DNA of 64,000 nt from contig CANNCO010000001.1 of NCBI GenBank assembly GCA_947503175.1, forward strand, positions 744,001-808,000. The letters are read 5' to 3'. The notes below the pieces were generated by a model. It saw only the letters and a program-made list of their open reading frames with translations. It had not been told where the DNA came from and searched no databases. This document shows, piece after piece, positions 7,817 to 17,521 of this stretch. How positions within the stretch are numbered: the first letter of the stretch is position 1; each line of letters begins with the position of its first letter. This stretch comes from an uncultured Paracoccaceae bacterium. GTDB lineage: Bacteria; Pseudomonadota; Alphaproteobacteria; Rhodobacterales; Rhodobacteraceae. The translations under genes were made by a program, and so were the position numbers.

Positions 7817-9670
7817 CTATCTCAGCGCGCCGGCCGCGCGCAAGGCGGCGGCCTTGTCTTCATCGTACCACCAGTAACGGTGGCCCCGGGTGAAGGGCGG
7901 CTTGATCTCGGGCCGTCCGAACACGTCCCAATGGGCCAGCCAGTGCTCGCCCTTCGTCCAGTTCGAAACCCAGATGTGCCGCGCCCTGAGAACCCGGTCC
8001 ATCGCCTGCAGCGCCACCCGCAACTCGTCGCGGCTTTCCGCCCGACCGGCGGCGTCGATCATCGCATCCACCACCGGGTCCTTCAGGCCCGACAGGTTGA
8101 AAGACCCGGGCTGATCCGCGCTGTCCGATCCATAGATCGTCCGCAGCGCCCCCGGCGTGGGCGTCGCCGGCGGCACAAGACGCCCCACCGTTGCGTCATA
8201 GTCGAACGCCTGTTGCCGCTCCTGCATCTGCGCAGCATCGATCAGGTCGTTTTTCGCATCGATACCAAGCCGCTGGAGGTTCGAGATGAACGGCAGGGTG
8301 ATCCGCTCGAATCCGGGCCCGTCATAGGTCAATGTCACGGACAGAACCTCGCCATCGGCATTGCGGCGCAGCCCGTCTTCGCCCACGGTCCAGCCCGCAT
8401 CATCAAGAAGCGCACCGGCTTCGGCCACGGCGCGCCGGTCGATCTGCCGGGTGGAACTGACATGGGGGACGAACGCGGGCTCGGTGAACACCGTTTCCGG
8501 CAACTGGTCGCGAAACGGCTCCAAAAGGGCGAGTTCCGCCCCTTCCAGCGGACCCGACGCCTCGAACTCGGAGTTCTCGAAGAAACTGTCGGTCCGGGCG
8601 TAAAGGCCGGAGAACAGGGTTTCGTTCGACCATTCGAAATTGAACATCAGCCCGACGGCGCGCCGTACTCTTTCGTCCTGAAACACCGGACGGCGCAGGT
8701 TGAGCCAGAACCCCTGCGCCCCGGACGGCCGCGCGTCTTCAAGCACGGTCTGCATCATCCAGCCATTGTTCAGCGCGGGGAAATCGTAACTCGTGGCCCA
8801 GAGCGCCGATGAAAACTCTTCATGAAACAGGTAGTTACCCGATTTCAGCGCCTCGAACGCAGCCGTGTTGTCCGCGAAATACTCGTAACGGACACAGCCG
8901 AAATTGTCCTGTCCCACTTTCACCGGCAGGTCACGCGCCCAGTAATCGTCCACATGGCAATAGGTGATCGAGCGTCCCGGATCAGCCTCGAACACCCTGT
9001 AGGGGCCAGAACCCACAGGCTCGATCAGGGTCGAGCGGTTGAACTCGGTTTCTTCATAGAAATGCTCAGGAAGAATGGGCGTCTGCCCGACATTCGAAAT
9101 CAAATCGCGCAGTACCGCGCCCTCGGCAAAGGTTACCTTAACGCGGTGGGGTGACAGAACCTCGACCGTATCCACATCGGTCAGCGGGATGCGGAAACGC
9201 GGCGCACCGTCCCGCTTGATCGCTTCAATGGTGAACTTCACGTCCGAAGCCTCGACCCGTTCTCCATCCGAAAACCGCGCCTCGGGCCGAAGATTGAAGA
9301 TCACCCATGACCGGTCTTCGGGGTATTCGATCGTTTCCGCCAGAAGCCCGTAGACCGCGTCCGGTTCGTCATAGGCCCGAACCATCAGACTGTCATAGAG
9401 CAAAAGTTCAAGGTCCTGCGCCGGTTCCCCCTTCAGGATGAAAGCGTTGAGACTGTCGAAGGTTCGCGAGGCGCCTTGCCCGCGAAAGCTCATCGTGCCG
9501 CCCTTTGGGGCGTCCGGGTTCACATAGTCGAAATGCGGGAAGTCAGCCGGGTACTTGAGATCTCCGAAGGCCGAAATTCCATGACTTTTCAAAACGTCCT
9601 GTGCCAGGGCTGATGTCGACAGGATGATCGCCAGACCAAGACCTGCGACTGCCCGAAAGATCGTTCCCAT
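7817..9670 (-). CDS. ABC transporter peptide-binding protein, YejA-like (SBP family 5)
   Basis: A 617-residue periplasmic solute-binding protein. A Sec signal peptide ends near residue 23 (STSALA-Q). The mature start HGISAFGDLKYPADFPHFDYV, the DAPKGGT stretch and WVIFNLRPEARFSDG are typical of the YejA subgroup of cluster C (oligopeptide) binding proteins. The matching permease and ATPase genes are not adjacent. The ATG at 9670 is chosen over a TTG at 9685 because GGGAG lies seven bases before it and it begins the signal peptide. A perfect hairpin (9681-9700) sits immediately upstream of the ribosome-binding site. Confidence 0.85.
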   Translation of the reverse strand: MGTIFRAVAGLGLAIILSTSALAQDVLKSHGISAFGDLKYPADFPHFDYVNPDAPKGGTMSFRGQGASRTFDSLNAFILKGEPAQDLELLLYDSLMVRAYDEPDAVYGLLAETIEYPEDRSWVIFNLRPEARFSDGERVEASDVKFTIEAIKRDGAPRFRIPLTDVDTVEVLSPHRVKVTFAEGAVLRDLISNVGQTPILPEHFYEETEFNRSTLIEPVGSGPYRVFEADPGRSITYCHVDDYWARDLPVKVGQDNFGCVRYEYFADNTAAFEALKSGNYLFHEEFSSALWATSYDFPALNNGWMMQTVLEDARPSGAQGFWLNLRRPVFQDERVRRAVGLMFNFEWSNETLFSGLYARTDSFFENSEFEASGPLEGAELALLEPFRDQLPETVFTEPAFVPHVSSTRQIDRRAVAEAGALLDDAGWTVGEDGLRRNADGEVLSVTLTYDGPGFERITLPFISNLQRLGIDAKNDLIDAAQMQERQQAFDYDATVGRLVPPATPTPGALRTIYGSDSADQPGSFNLSGLKDPVVDAMIDAAGRAESRDELRVALQAMDRVLRARHIWVSNWTKGEHWLAHWDVFGRPEIKPPFTRGHRYWWYDEDKAAALRAAGALR

Positions 9671-9680
9671 GATGCACTCC

Positions 9681-9700
9681 CGCAAGGATCACTCCTTGCG
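9681..9700. repeat. Perfect 8-bp inverted repeat just upstream of the yejA-like ribosome-binding site
   Basis: CGCAAGGA-TCAC-TCCTTGCG forms an 8-bp perfect stem with a 4-base loop, between the serS stop (9732) and the start of the peptide-binding protein (9670). There is no T-run after it on the minus strand, so it is not a typical terminator. It abuts the Shine-Dalgarno sequence and could be a translational control hairpin, a processing site or an operator. Confidence 0.5.
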
Positions 9701-9731
9701 AGAGTAGTCTGATCTCGCCCGGCGTAAAGCG

Positions 9732-11024
9732 TCAGGCCAGCGTGCCGTCCGCCGCGATCCGCGTCCTGCCGCCCAGATAGGGGTGCAGCGCCTGCGGCAG
9801 TACGACCTCACCATTGGCTGTCTGACCGTTCTCCAGAACCGCGATCAGACAGCGGCCCACGGCCAGCCCCGACCCGTTCAGCGTATGGACGAATTCGGGC
9901 TTTCCGCCGCCCTCGGGCCGGAACCGGGCATTCATCCGGCGCGCCTGAAAGTCGCCGCAGACCGAACAGGACGAAATCTCGCGATAGGTATCTTGCCCCG
10001 GCAGCCACACCTCGATGTCATGGGTACGCCGCGCGCCAAAGCCCATGTCCCCGGTGCACAGAACCACGGTGCGGTATGGCAGGCCCAGACGCTCCAGAAT
10101 GTCCTCGGCGCACCGGGTCATCCGGTCCAGCTCGTCCCGGCTGTGATCGGGATGCGTGACCGACACCATCTCGACCTTCTCGAACTGGTGCTGGCGCAGC
10201 ATCCCCGAGGTATCCTTGCCCGCCGATCCGGCCTCGGACCGGAAACACTGGGTATGCGCCGTGTAGCGTCTTGGCAGATAGCTTTCGTTTATCATGTGCC
10301 CCGCGACGATATTCGTCAGCGGCACCTCCGATGTGGGGATCAGCCACCACCCGTTCGTGGTGCGATAGCTATCTTCGGCGAATTTCGGCAACTGTCCCGT
10401 GCCCAGCATCGCCTCGTCGCGCACCAGAACCGGCGGGATCGTCTCGGTCAGCCCGTTCTCGGTGGTGTGCACGTCCAGCATGAACTGCGCCAGCGCCCGG
10501 TGCAGCCGCGCGACCGCCCCCGACATCAGGACAAAGCGAGAGCCCGAAAGCTTCGCCGCCGTCTCGAAATCCATGCCTGGTTTGACGCCAGCGATCTCGA
10601 AATGCTCGACCGGATCGAAATCGAACTCCGGCGGCGTGCCCCAGCGATGGATTTCGACGTTGTCGTCCTCATCCTCCCCGTCCGGGATATCCTCCATCGG
10701 CAGGTTCGGAAGCCCCATCAGCATCTCGGTCAGGCGTGCATCCTCTGCCTTGGCCTCATCTTCGAGCTTTGCGATTTCATCCTTCTTCTCGGACACAATC
10801 GCCCGCAGACGCTCGAACTCCGCATCCTCACCGCGTGCCTTGGCCGCGCCCACCTCCTTCGAGGCCGCGTTCCGCTCTGCCTGCGCCGTCTCGGACGCCG
10901 TGATCTTGGCCCGCCGCGCCGCATCGATCGCCAGAATCTCCGACGACAGACCCGACAACCCCCGGCGTGCCATGGCGGCATCGAAAGCGGCAGGATTGTC
11001 GCGGATCGCGCGAATGTCGTGCAT
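9732..11024 (-). CDS. serS: Seryl-tRNA synthetase
   Basis: A 430-residue class II aminoacyl-tRNA synthetase charging tRNA-Ser. The N-terminal long coiled-coil arm (about residues 25-105, rich in Lys/Glu/Ala) precedes the catalytic core: TSEVPLTN, motif 2 around [20 protein letters not shown], and motif 3 with NGSGLAVGR. Length is normal. The ATG at 11024 begins the conserved [11 protein letters not shown] and is preceded by AAAGGA; the longer frame upstream is not conserved in character. It is divergent from yajC. Confidence 0.97.
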   Translation of the reverse strand: MHDIRAIRDNPAAFDAAMARRGLSGLSSEILAIDAARRAKITASETAQAERNAASKEVGAAKARGEDAEFERLRAIVSEKKDEIAKLEDEAKAEDARLTEMLMGLPNLPMEDIPDGEDEDDNVEIHRWGTPPEFDFDPVEHFEIAGVKPGMDFETAAKLSGSRFVLMSGAVARLHRALAQFMLDVHTTENGLTETIPPVLVRDEAMLGTGQLPKFAEDSYRTTNGWWLIPTSEVPLTNIVAGHMINESYLPRRYTAHTQCFRSEAGSAGKDTSGMLRQHQFEKVEMVSVTHPDHSRDELDRMTRCAEDILERLGLPYRTVVLCTGDMGFGARRTHDIEVWLPGQDTYREISSCSVCGDFQARRMNARFRPEGGGKPEFVHTLNGSGLAVGRCLIAVLENGQTANGEVVLPQALHPYLGGRTRIAADGTLA

Positions 11025-11161
11025 CGGTCTGGTCCTTTGGTTGCAGGTTGGAATTGCGTGCCCCATATGGCCCAAAGGCGGGGATATTTGAACCGCGAAA
11101 ACACGGGTGCCCCGCCTTGCCAAGCATTTGGGCCACAGATAGGGTGCGCCAACTCGAAAAA

Positions 11162-11178
11162 GGGACCGTCAGGGTCCC
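11162..11178. repeat. Short hairpin in the yajC leader
   Basis: GGGACC-GTCAG-GGTCCC is a perfect 6-bp stem 23 bases before the yajC start. It may be an mRNA leader structure of the yajC-secD-secF operon; nothing more can be said. Confidence 0.35.
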
Positions 11179-11200
11179 GCTCAATACGGGGTAGAAACCT

Positions 11201-11527
11201 ATGTTCGCAACGCCTGCCTATGCGCAAGCGGCCGGGGGCGCCGGCGGCGCATTCGCCAGCTTCGTTCCGCTGATTCTTATCTTCGCCATCATGTATTTCC
11301 TGCTGATCCGTCCGCAGCAAAAGAAGGTAAAGGAACATCAGGCCATGGTATCGGCTCTGCGGCGCGGCGATCAGGTCGTGACCCAGGGCGGGCTGATCGG
11401 CAAGGTCGTGAAGGTCAAGGAAGACACCGCGAACGAGATCGAGGTCGAGATTGCCGATGGCGTGAAGGTTCGCGTCGTCAAGGCCACCATCGCACAGGTT
11501 CTGTCCAAGACCGAGCCCGCAGCCTGA
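11201..11527 (+). CDS. yajC: Sec translocon accessory protein YajC
   Basis: A 108-residue single-pass membrane protein. The helix at about residues 20-38 (PLILIFAIMYFLLIRPQQKK) ends in the family hallmark RPQQKK, followed by the cytoplasmic domain VVTQGGLIGKVVKV. YajC joins SecD and SecF in the accessory complex that helps the SecYEG translocon. It is first gene of the plus-strand block and secD starts 13 bp downstream. Confidence 0.96.
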   Translation: MFATPAYAQAAGGAGGAFASFVPLILIFAIMYFLLIRPQQKKVKEHQAMVSALRRGDQVVTQGGLIGKVVKVKEDTANEIEVEIADGVKVRVVKATIAQVLSKTEPAA

Positions 11528-11540
11528 AGGGGCGCCCCCG

Positions 11541-13202
11541 ATGCTGCAGATCGATACCTGGAAGCGTGTCGTTATTATCCTCGTCTGCCTGACGGGGCTG
11601 GTTATGGCCGCGCCGAACCTGTTTTACGGGAATGTCGAGCGCCATAACGACGCTGTGGCCGAGATCGAGGCGTTGGGATCCACACCTGAACGTGTCGAGG
11701 CTGCCTCGGCGTGGCCGGACTTCCTGCCTTCTTCTCTGGTCAATCTGGGGCTCGATCTGCGCGGTGGCGCGCATCTTCTGGCCGAGGTTCAGGTCGAGGA
11801 TGTCTATGAAACGCGGATGGACGGTCTCTGGCCCGAAATGCGCGATGCCCTGCGCGAGGCGCGCGACACGGTTGGTACGATCCGGCGCCAGCCGTCGCCG
11901 CCCGATGAACTGCGGATCCGCATCTCCCGGCCCGAAGGGCTGCCGGAGGCCGTCGACATCGCCCGTGGTCTGGCCCAGCCCGTTGTCTCGCTCACCGGCG
12001 TCGGCGCCACCGATATCGACGTGGCGGGGCAGGGGGACGAACTGATCATCACCCTGTCCGAAGCCGAACGGCAGGCCACCGACGACCGCACGATTCAACA
12101 ATCGCTTGAGATCATCCGCCGCCGGGTGGATGAGGTCGGCACCCGCGAACCCACGATCCAGCGCCAGGGCGCCGACCGTATTCTCATTCAGGTGCCCGGC
12201 ATCGGCTCTGCCGCCGAACTGAAGGCGCTGATCGGAACGACCGCGCAGCTGACCTTCAATCCGGTTGTCGGACCGGCGACCGCAGATGACGTGGGCAGCA
12301 ATGGCCGCGAGGTCGTTTTGCCATCGCTCGACGAAGAGGGCGTGTTCTATCGGCTGGAACGTTCGCCCGTGGTCACAGGCGAGGAACTGACCGACGCGCA
12401 ACCCACCTTCGACCAGAACGGCCGCCCTGCGGTGAACTTCCGCTTCAATCCCTCAGGCGCCCGGAAGTTCGGCGATTACACGGCCCAGAATATCGGTTCG
12501 CCGTTCGCCATCGTGCTGGATGACGAGGTGATTTCGGCTCCGGTCATTCAGGACCATATCCCCGGCGGCTCCGGCATCATCACCGGCAATTTCAGCATCG
12601 AGGAATCGACCCGGCTCGCGGTTCTTCTGCGCGCCGGTGCCCTGCCGGCGGAACTGATCTTCCTAGAAGAACGCACCATCGGCCCGGAACTTGGTCAGGA
12701 CAGCATCAATGCCGGACAGATCGCCTGTCTCGTGGCCTTTGCTGCCGTCCTTCTTTTCATGATGCTCAGCTACGGGCTGTTCGGGGTCTTCGCCAATGTC
12801 GCGCTTATCATCAATGTGGGACTGATCTTCGGGGTGCTCTCGATTATCGGGGCCACGCTCACCCTGCCGGGCATTGCCGGTATCGTCCTGACCATCGGCA
12901 TGGCGGTCGACGCCAACGTCCTTGTGTTCGAGCGAATACGCGAAGAGCTCAAGACCGCCAAAGGCCCGGCCCGTGCGATTGAGCTTGGCTACGAACGCGC
13001 CCTTTCCGCGATCATCGACGCCAATATCACCACATTCATGACGGCGTCGATCCTGTTCGCCATGGGCTCCGGCCCGGTGCGTGGCTTTGCCGTGACGCTG
13101 GGCATCGGTATCCTCACATCCGTCTTCACGGCGATCTTCGTCACCCGCCTTCTGGTGGTGCTGTGGTTCGAACGCCGCCGCCCCAGAACAATCGAGGTCT
13201 GA
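11541..13202 (+). CDS. secD: Protein translocase subunit SecD
   Basis: A 553-residue membrane protein with one N-terminal helix (about residues 9-27), a large periplasmic region including the P1 domain (LGLDLRGGAHLL is the conserved SecD segment) and five C-terminal helices (about residues 385-545). GMAVDANVLVFERIREEL is the conserved helix-4 motif with the Asp used in proton coupling. SecDF uses the proton gradient to pull secreted proteins on the periplasmic side. It ends three bases before secF. Confidence 0.97.
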   Translation: MLQIDTWKRVVIILVCLTGLVMAAPNLFYGNVERHNDAVAEIEALGSTPERVEAASAWPDFLPSSLVNLGLDLRGGAHLLAEVQVEDVYETRMDGLWPEMRDALREARDTVGTIRRQPSPPDELRIRISRPEGLPEAVDIARGLAQPVVSLTGVGATDIDVAGQGDELIITLSEAERQATDDRTIQQSLEIIRRRVDEVGTREPTIQRQGADRILIQVPGIGSAAELKALIGTTAQLTFNPVVGPATADDVGSNGREVVLPSLDEEGVFYRLERSPVVTGEELTDAQPTFDQNGRPAVNFRFNPSGARKFGDYTAQNIGSPFAIVLDDEVISAPVIQDHIPGGSGIITGNFSIEESTRLAVLLRAGALPAELIFLEERTIGPELGQDSINAGQIACLVAFAAVLLFMMLSYGLFGVFANVALIINVGLIFGVLSIIGATLTLPGIAGIVLTIGMAVDANVLVFERIREELKTAKGPARAIELGYERALSAIIDANITTFMTASILFAMGSGPVRGFAVTLGIGILTSVFTAIFVTRLLVVLWFERRRPRTIEV

Positions 13203-13205
13203 TCA

Positions 13206-14174
13206 ATGCGCCTGCGCCTCGTCCCCGCTGAAACCCATTTCGACTTCTTTCGTTACGCCAAGGTCACGCTTGGTGCGTCGGCCCTCGCCGTGATCGGCTC
13301 GATCGCGCTCTGGCTCATGGTCGGCCTGAATTTCGGTATCGACTTTCTGGGCGGCACCACGATCCGGACGCAATCGACGAATGCGGTCGATGTGGGCGGC
13401 TACCGCGATGCGATTCAGCCCCTTGAGCTTGGCGACGTCGCGATTTCCGAGGTGTTCGATCCCTCCTTCGGCGATGATCAGCATGTGGCGATGATCCGCA
13501 TCCAGGCGCAGGAGGGGCAGGAAAGCGTATCGGCCGAAGTTGTGGCCTCGGTTCAGACGGCGCTTCAGGCCGCCGACCCCACGCTGACCTTCACATCGGT
13601 CGAATCCGTCGGGCCGAAAGTGTCGGGCGAACTGATCCTGACCGCCATCATCGCCGTCAGCCTCGCCGTGGGGGCGATCCTTGTCTATATCTGGCTGCGC
13701 TTCGAATGGCAGTTCGCGCTGGGCGCCGTGGCGGCGCTTGTCCACGACGTGATCCTGACGATCGGGATATTCTCGCTGCTGCAGATCCGCTTCGATCTGG
13801 CGACCATCGCCGCGATCCTGACAATCGTGGGCTATTCGATCAACGACACCGTGGTCCTGTTCGACCGGCTTCGCGAAAATCTGAGGAAGTACAAGAAAAA
13901 GGCGCTGCGCGATGTCATGAACCTGTCCACGAACGAAACGCTCGGCCGGACGCTCATGACCTCGGGTACCACGCTTCTTGCGCTGATAGCGCTTCTGATC
14001 CTCGGCGGCGACGTGATCCGGGGCTTCGTCTTCGCGATCACATGGGGTGTGATCGTGGGCACCTATTCCTCGGTCTATGTGGCCAAGAACGTCGTTCTGT
14101 TCCTCGGCGTGAAACGCGATTGGTCCAAACCGGACGGTGGCGCCGGAACTCAGTTCGGAAACGTCGAGGCATGA
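13206..14174 (+). CDS. secF: Protein translocase subunit SecF
   Basis: A 322-residue membrane protein. The N-terminal helix is followed by the conserved GIDFLGGTTI and a small periplasmic domain, then five helices with the SecF signature YSINDTVVLFDRLRENL. It is the partner of SecD in the same operon. Its stop overlaps the start of the next gene (ATGA at 14171-14174), pointing to translational coupling. Confidence 0.97.
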   Translation: MRLRLVPAETHFDFFRYAKVTLGASALAVIGSIALWLMVGLNFGIDFLGGTTIRTQSTNAVDVGGYRDAIQPLELGDVAISEVFDPSFGDDQHVAMIRIQAQEGQESVSAEVVASVQTALQAADPTLTFTSVESVGPKVSGELILTAIIAVSLAVGAILVYIWLRFEWQFALGAVAALVHDVILTIGIFSLLQIRFDLATIAAILTIVGYSINDTVVLFDRLRENLRKYKKKALRDVMNLSTNETLGRTLMTSGTTLLALIALLILGGDVIRGFVFAITWGVIVGTYSSVYVAKNVVLFLGVKRDWSKPDGGAGTQFGNVEA

Positions 14175-14911
14175 TCCTCGGGCTCTCCGGCCCGGACATG
14201 TTCTGGATTTCGTTTGCTGCCTTCACGGCAGGGCTCGTGCGCGGTTTCACCGGCTTCGGAACGGCGATGATCTATCTGCCCGTCGCGGGGCAGATCCTGT
14301 CACCCTTCGGCGCGATCACCACGCTTGTGATCATGGATATCGCGGCACCGCTGCCGATCCTGCCGCGCGCCTGGCGGGACGGCGATCCAAAGGATGTGGC
14401 CCGTCTCGGTGTCGGACTGGTCGTTGCCATGCCGCTTGGCATTTTCGCACTCACCCTCGTGGAACCAGAGGTCTTTCGCTACGGGGTCTCGATCGTTGCC
14501 TTCTTTCTTCTGGCCTGCCTGATCGGCGGGATCCGCTATCATGGCGTCCTGACCCGCCCGCTTGTCTTCGGGACCGGCGCAATGTCGGGATTTCTGGCGG
14601 GCTCGGTGGGACTGGCCGGGCCGCCGGTGATCCTGCTCTACATGGCCAGCGCGCGGGCGGTAAAGACGATCCGCGCCAACACGCTCATGTTCCTTGTCCT
14701 GACCGATATCGCACTGTTGCCGATGCTCGCGCTTTTCGGCAGGCTCGAAGGGTCGTCCATCCTGCTCGGTCTGGCGATGATCATTCCCGCCGCAATCGGA
14801 AACATCACCGGCGCGATGCTCTTTCGCCCGGGCAAGGAACGCCTTTATCGCAACGCGGCCTATCTGGTCATCGGCGTATCTGCCCTTTCCGGCCTGCCGA
14901 TCTGGGATTAA
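14171..14911 (+). CDS. TauE/SafE-family membrane transporter
   Basis: A 246-residue protein with about eight membrane helices. The start AAFTAGLVRGFTGFGTAM and the repeated half GAMSGFLAGSVGLAGPPVIL are the two glycine-rich halves of the TauE/SafE (sulfite/organosulfur anion exporter) fold. Relatives export sulfite, sulfoacetate or other small acids; the substrate is not predictable. It overlaps secF by four bases and is therefore read from the sec operon mRNA, although no functional tie to Sec export is apparent. Confidence 0.85.
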   Translation: MILGLSGPDMFWISFAAFTAGLVRGFTGFGTAMIYLPVAGQILSPFGAITTLVIMDIAAPLPILPRAWRDGDPKDVARLGVGLVVAMPLGIFALTLVEPEVFRYGVSIVAFFLLACLIGGIRYHGVLTRPLVFGTGAMSGFLAGSVGLAGPPVILLYMASARAVKTIRANTLMFLVLTDIALLPMLALFGRLEGSSILLGLAMIIPAAIGNITGAMLFRPGKERLYRNAAYLVIGVSALSGLPIWD

Positions 14912-14920
14912 ACTCACCCC

Positions 14921-15274
14921 ATGCGCATGAACGAAATTCAATACACCGATGCCCTGCCGATCGACGGGTATGGTCCCGGCTTCTTCCGCATCGGCGGCAC
15001 GGCCCATCAGGGCATGATCGCGATTCTGCCCGGCGGTGTCGGTCCGTGGGGCGGGTTCGACGATACCGAAACGCTGATCGCCGCGGCAGAAGATCTGGAC
15101 GTGCTCTTCATCGGTACAGGCAAGGAGATCACACACCTGCCGTCGCCCTTTCGCACCGCGCTCGAAGAGGCGGGGGTAGGGGTCGAAAGCATGGCGTCGC
15201 CCGCCGCCTGCCGCACCTACAACGTGCTGCTCAGCGAGGGCCGCCGCGTTGGCCTTGCGCTGATGCCGGTCTGA
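14921..15274 (+). CDS. Mth938/NDUFAF3-like domain protein
   Basis: A 117-residue soluble protein of the Mth938 fold (DUF498). The stretches YGPGFFRIGG, PWGGFD and DVLFIGTGKEI are the family's conserved blocks. In mitochondria the homologue NDUFAF3 assists complex I assembly; in alphaproteobacteria the gene is often found next to secF, as here, suggesting a membrane-complex assembly role. It starts 9 bp after the TauE-like gene and ends 41 bp before ccmA. Confidence 0.85.
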   Translation: MRMNEIQYTDALPIDGYGPGFFRIGGTAHQGMIAILPGGVGPWGGFDDTETLIAAAEDLDVLFIGTGKEITHLPSPFRTALEEAGVGVESMASPAACRTYNVLLSEGRRVGLALMPV

Positions 15275-15315
15275 TCCGGCTTTCCGCCACGGTCCGAACA
15301 GGCTAAGGCCATTCC

Positions 15316-15933
15316 ATGACATTGACCGTCACCGATCTGACCTGTGACCGCGGTGGTCTGGCGCTTCTTGCGGGTGTCAGTTTCACGCTCGAACGTGGTA
15401 CTGCGCTGATCCTGCGCGGCCCGAACGGATCGGGAAAGACAACGCTTCTGCGCACGCTTGCGGGGCTGCAACCCGCCGTCGAGGGCACAATCGAAGCGGA
15501 TCCGGACAGCATCGCCTATGCCGGGCATGCCGATGGCATCAAGGCAACCCTGTCGGTGGCCGAGAACCTTGCCTTCTGGGCTGCGATTTACGGTCAAAGC
15601 GACATCGACACGGCAATCGAGACGTTCGACCTCAAGGATCTGAGAGACCGTCCGGCGCAAAACCTGTCGGCAGGCCAGAAACGACGCCTCGGTCTTGCCC
15701 GCCTCGCCGTAACCGGCCGGCCGATCTGGATGCTGGACGAACCTACCGTCTCGCTTGATGCCGAAAGCACCCGCCGGTTCGCCAGCGCCCTGCAAGCGCA
15801 TCTGGCCGATGGCGGTTCGGCGCTGATCGCCACCCATATCGATCTGGGCTTCGATGCCGAGGTTCTGGATGTGAGCCGGCTTCGCGCCGCGCCCGACGCC
15901 GCCTCGGGCGCGTTTGACGAGGCGTTTACGTGA
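15316..15933 (+). CDS. ccmA: Heme exporter ATP-binding protein CcmA
   Basis: A 205-residue ABC ATPase. Walker [10 protein letters not shown] (about residues 35-43), the signature-like [15 protein letters not shown] and Walker [13 protein letters not shown] followed by the switch His (ATHID) are all present. CcmA with CcmB, C and D releases holo-CcmE during cytochrome c maturation (System I). It overlaps ccmB by four bases. Confidence 0.96.
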   Translation: MTLTVTDLTCDRGGLALLAGVSFTLERGTALILRGPNGSGKTTLLRTLAGLQPAVEGTIEADPDSIAYAGHADGIKATLSVAENLAFWAAIYGQSDIDTAIETFDLKDLRDRPAQNLSAGQKRRLGLARLAVTGRPIWMLDEPTVSLDAESTRRFASALQAHLADGGSALIATHIDLGFDAEVLDVSRLRAAPDAASGAFDEAFT

Positions 15934-16586
15934 CCGCGCTGCTCCTGCGCGATCTGCGGCTGGCCTTTCGGTCGGGCGGCGGGTTCGGCCTCGCGCTCGC
16001 GTTCTTTCTGATCGTCACGATCCTCGTGCCCTTCGGCGTCGGCCCCGACACCTCGACCCTGCGGATCATCGCGCCGGGCATCCTCTGGGTCGGCGCGTTG
16101 CTGGCCTGCCTTCTGTCGCTCGACCGCATCTTTGCCATTGACCGCGAGGATGGCTCGCTCGACCTCCTCGCCACCGCACCGATCCCGCTCGAAGGCGTCG
16201 TTGCGGTCAAGGCGCTGGCCCACTGGCTGACCACGGGTCTGCCGCTCACCCTCGCCGCACCGCTGTTCGGCGTACTTCTGAACCTTGCCCCGCCGGGATA
16301 TGTCTGGCTGACCCTTGGCCTCGCCCTCGGAACGCCGGCCCTGTCGATGATCGGCACCTTCGGCGCGGCGCTTACCGTCGGCCTGAAACGCGGGGGCCTT
16401 CTTCTGTCGCTTCTGGTCCTGCCGCTTTACGTTCCCACGCTCATTTTCGGCGCCGAGGTCGCCCAGCGCGGCACCAGCAACCTTGACCCCACGACACCGC
16501 TTGCGCTCATGGCGGGGATCACCGCCGGGGCCACAGCCCTTCTGCCCTTTGCCGCCGCCGCCGCCCTCCGCGTCAATCTGCGCTAG
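15930..16586 (+). CDS. ccmB: Heme exporter membrane subunit CcmB
   Basis: A 218-residue protein with six membrane helices. The N-terminal [15 protein letters not shown], the [22 protein letters not shown] loop region and [16 protein letters not shown] near the fifth helix are characteristic of CcmB. It forms the ABC transporter-like complex with CcmA. A 54-bp spacer separates it from ccmC. Confidence 0.95.
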   Translation: MTALLLRDLRLAFRSGGGFGLALAFFLIVTILVPFGVGPDTSTLRIIAPGILWVGALLACLLSLDRIFAIDREDGSLDLLATAPIPLEGVVAVKALAHWLTTGLPLTLAAPLFGVLLNLAPPGYVWLTLGLALGTPALSMIGTFGAALTVGLKRGGLLLSLLVLPLYVPTLIFGAEVAQRGTSNLDPTTPLALMAGITAGATALLPFAAAAALRVNLR

Positions 16587-16640
16587 CGCCCCACGACCAT
16601 GTGTCTTGAGACACCCGCAACCACGGATTAGATACCTGCT

Positions 16641-17369
16641 ATGTCATTCTGGGAATTCGCCAATCCACGCCGTTTCATGGGGATCGCCGACAGGATCGTG
16701 CCGTGGGCCTTCGCTCTGGCCGCCTTGTGCCTCGTCACGGGGCTGACCTGGGGATTTTTCTTCACGCCCGACGACTTCCGGCAAGGGTCCACGGTCAAGA
16801 TCATATATCTGCATGTGCCCTCGGCGATGATGGCGATCAACGCCTGGGCGATGATGCTGATCACTTCGCTGGTCTGGCTCGTCCGGCGGCACCACGTCTC
16901 GGCGCTGGCGGCGAAGGCAGCGGCTCCCGTGGGCATGACCTTCACCGTGATCGCACTGGCCACCGGCGCGATCTGGGGGCAACCGATGTGGGGCACATGG
17001 TGGGCGTGGGATCCGCGCCTGACCTCGTTCCTGATCCTGTTTCTGTTCTATCTGGGCTATATCGCGCTCTGGTCGGCCATCGAAGATCCCGACACCGCGG
17101 CTGACCTGACGGCGGTTCTCTGCCTTGTGGGGTCGGTCTTTGCTGTCCTGTCCCGCTACGCGCTTCTGTTCTGGAATCAGGGTTTGCATCAGGGCGCAAC
17201 CTTGTCCCTGGACAAGGAAGAGAACATCTCGGACGTGTTCTATTTCCCGCTTCTCGTCTGCATCGCAGGTTTCGTCCTTCTCTTCATCGCACTGGTCTTC
17301 TACCGGACCGCGACCGAGATCCGCCTGCGTCGTCTCCATGCAATCAGCCTGCGCGAAAGGATGGCCTGA
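16641..17369 (+). CDS. ccmC: Heme handling protein CcmC
   Basis: A 242-residue six-helix membrane protein. The periplasmic WWD-type motif is visible as WGTWWAWDPRLTS (about residues 115-127), flanked by the heme-ligand histidines in YLHVPSAM and LFWNQGLHQGAT. CcmC presents heme to the chaperone CcmE. Its stop overlaps the ccmD start by one base (TGATG). Confidence 0.97.
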   Translation: MSFWEFANPRRFMGIADRIVPWAFALAALCLVTGLTWGFFFTPDDFRQGSTVKIIYLHVPSAMMAINAWAMMLITSLVWLVRRHHVSALAAKAAAPVGMTFTVIALATGAIWGQPMWGTWWAWDPRLTSFLILFLFYLGYIALWSAIEDPDTAADLTAVLCLVGSVFAVLSRYALLFWNQGLHQGATLSLDKEENISDVFYFPLLVCIAGFVLLFIALVFYRTATEIRLRRLHAISLRERMA

Positions 17370-17521
17370 TGCCCGATCTGGGATCATATGCGGTTGAAGT
17401 GATGTCGGCATATGCCGTCTCGATAACTCTGCTGGTTGCCGTTGTTGCGCTCAGCTTTGTTCAGTCGCGCCGCGCGCGCCGGGCGTTGGACGAAGCGGAA
17501 GGACGTGCCCGCGATGCCTAA
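17369..17521 (+). CDS. ccmD: Small heme exporter subunit CcmD
   Basis: A 50-residue protein: short N-terminal LGSYAVEVMSAYAVS, one membrane helix (about residues 16-31) and an arginine-rich cytoplasmic tail QSRRARRALDEAEGRARDA. Size, topology and position between ccmC and ccmG identify it as CcmD, which stabilises the CcmABC-CcmE interaction. It overlaps ccmC by one base and ccmG by eight bases. Confidence 0.92.
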   Translation: MPDLGSYAVEVMSAYAVSITLLVAVVALSFVQSRRARRALDEAEGRARDA

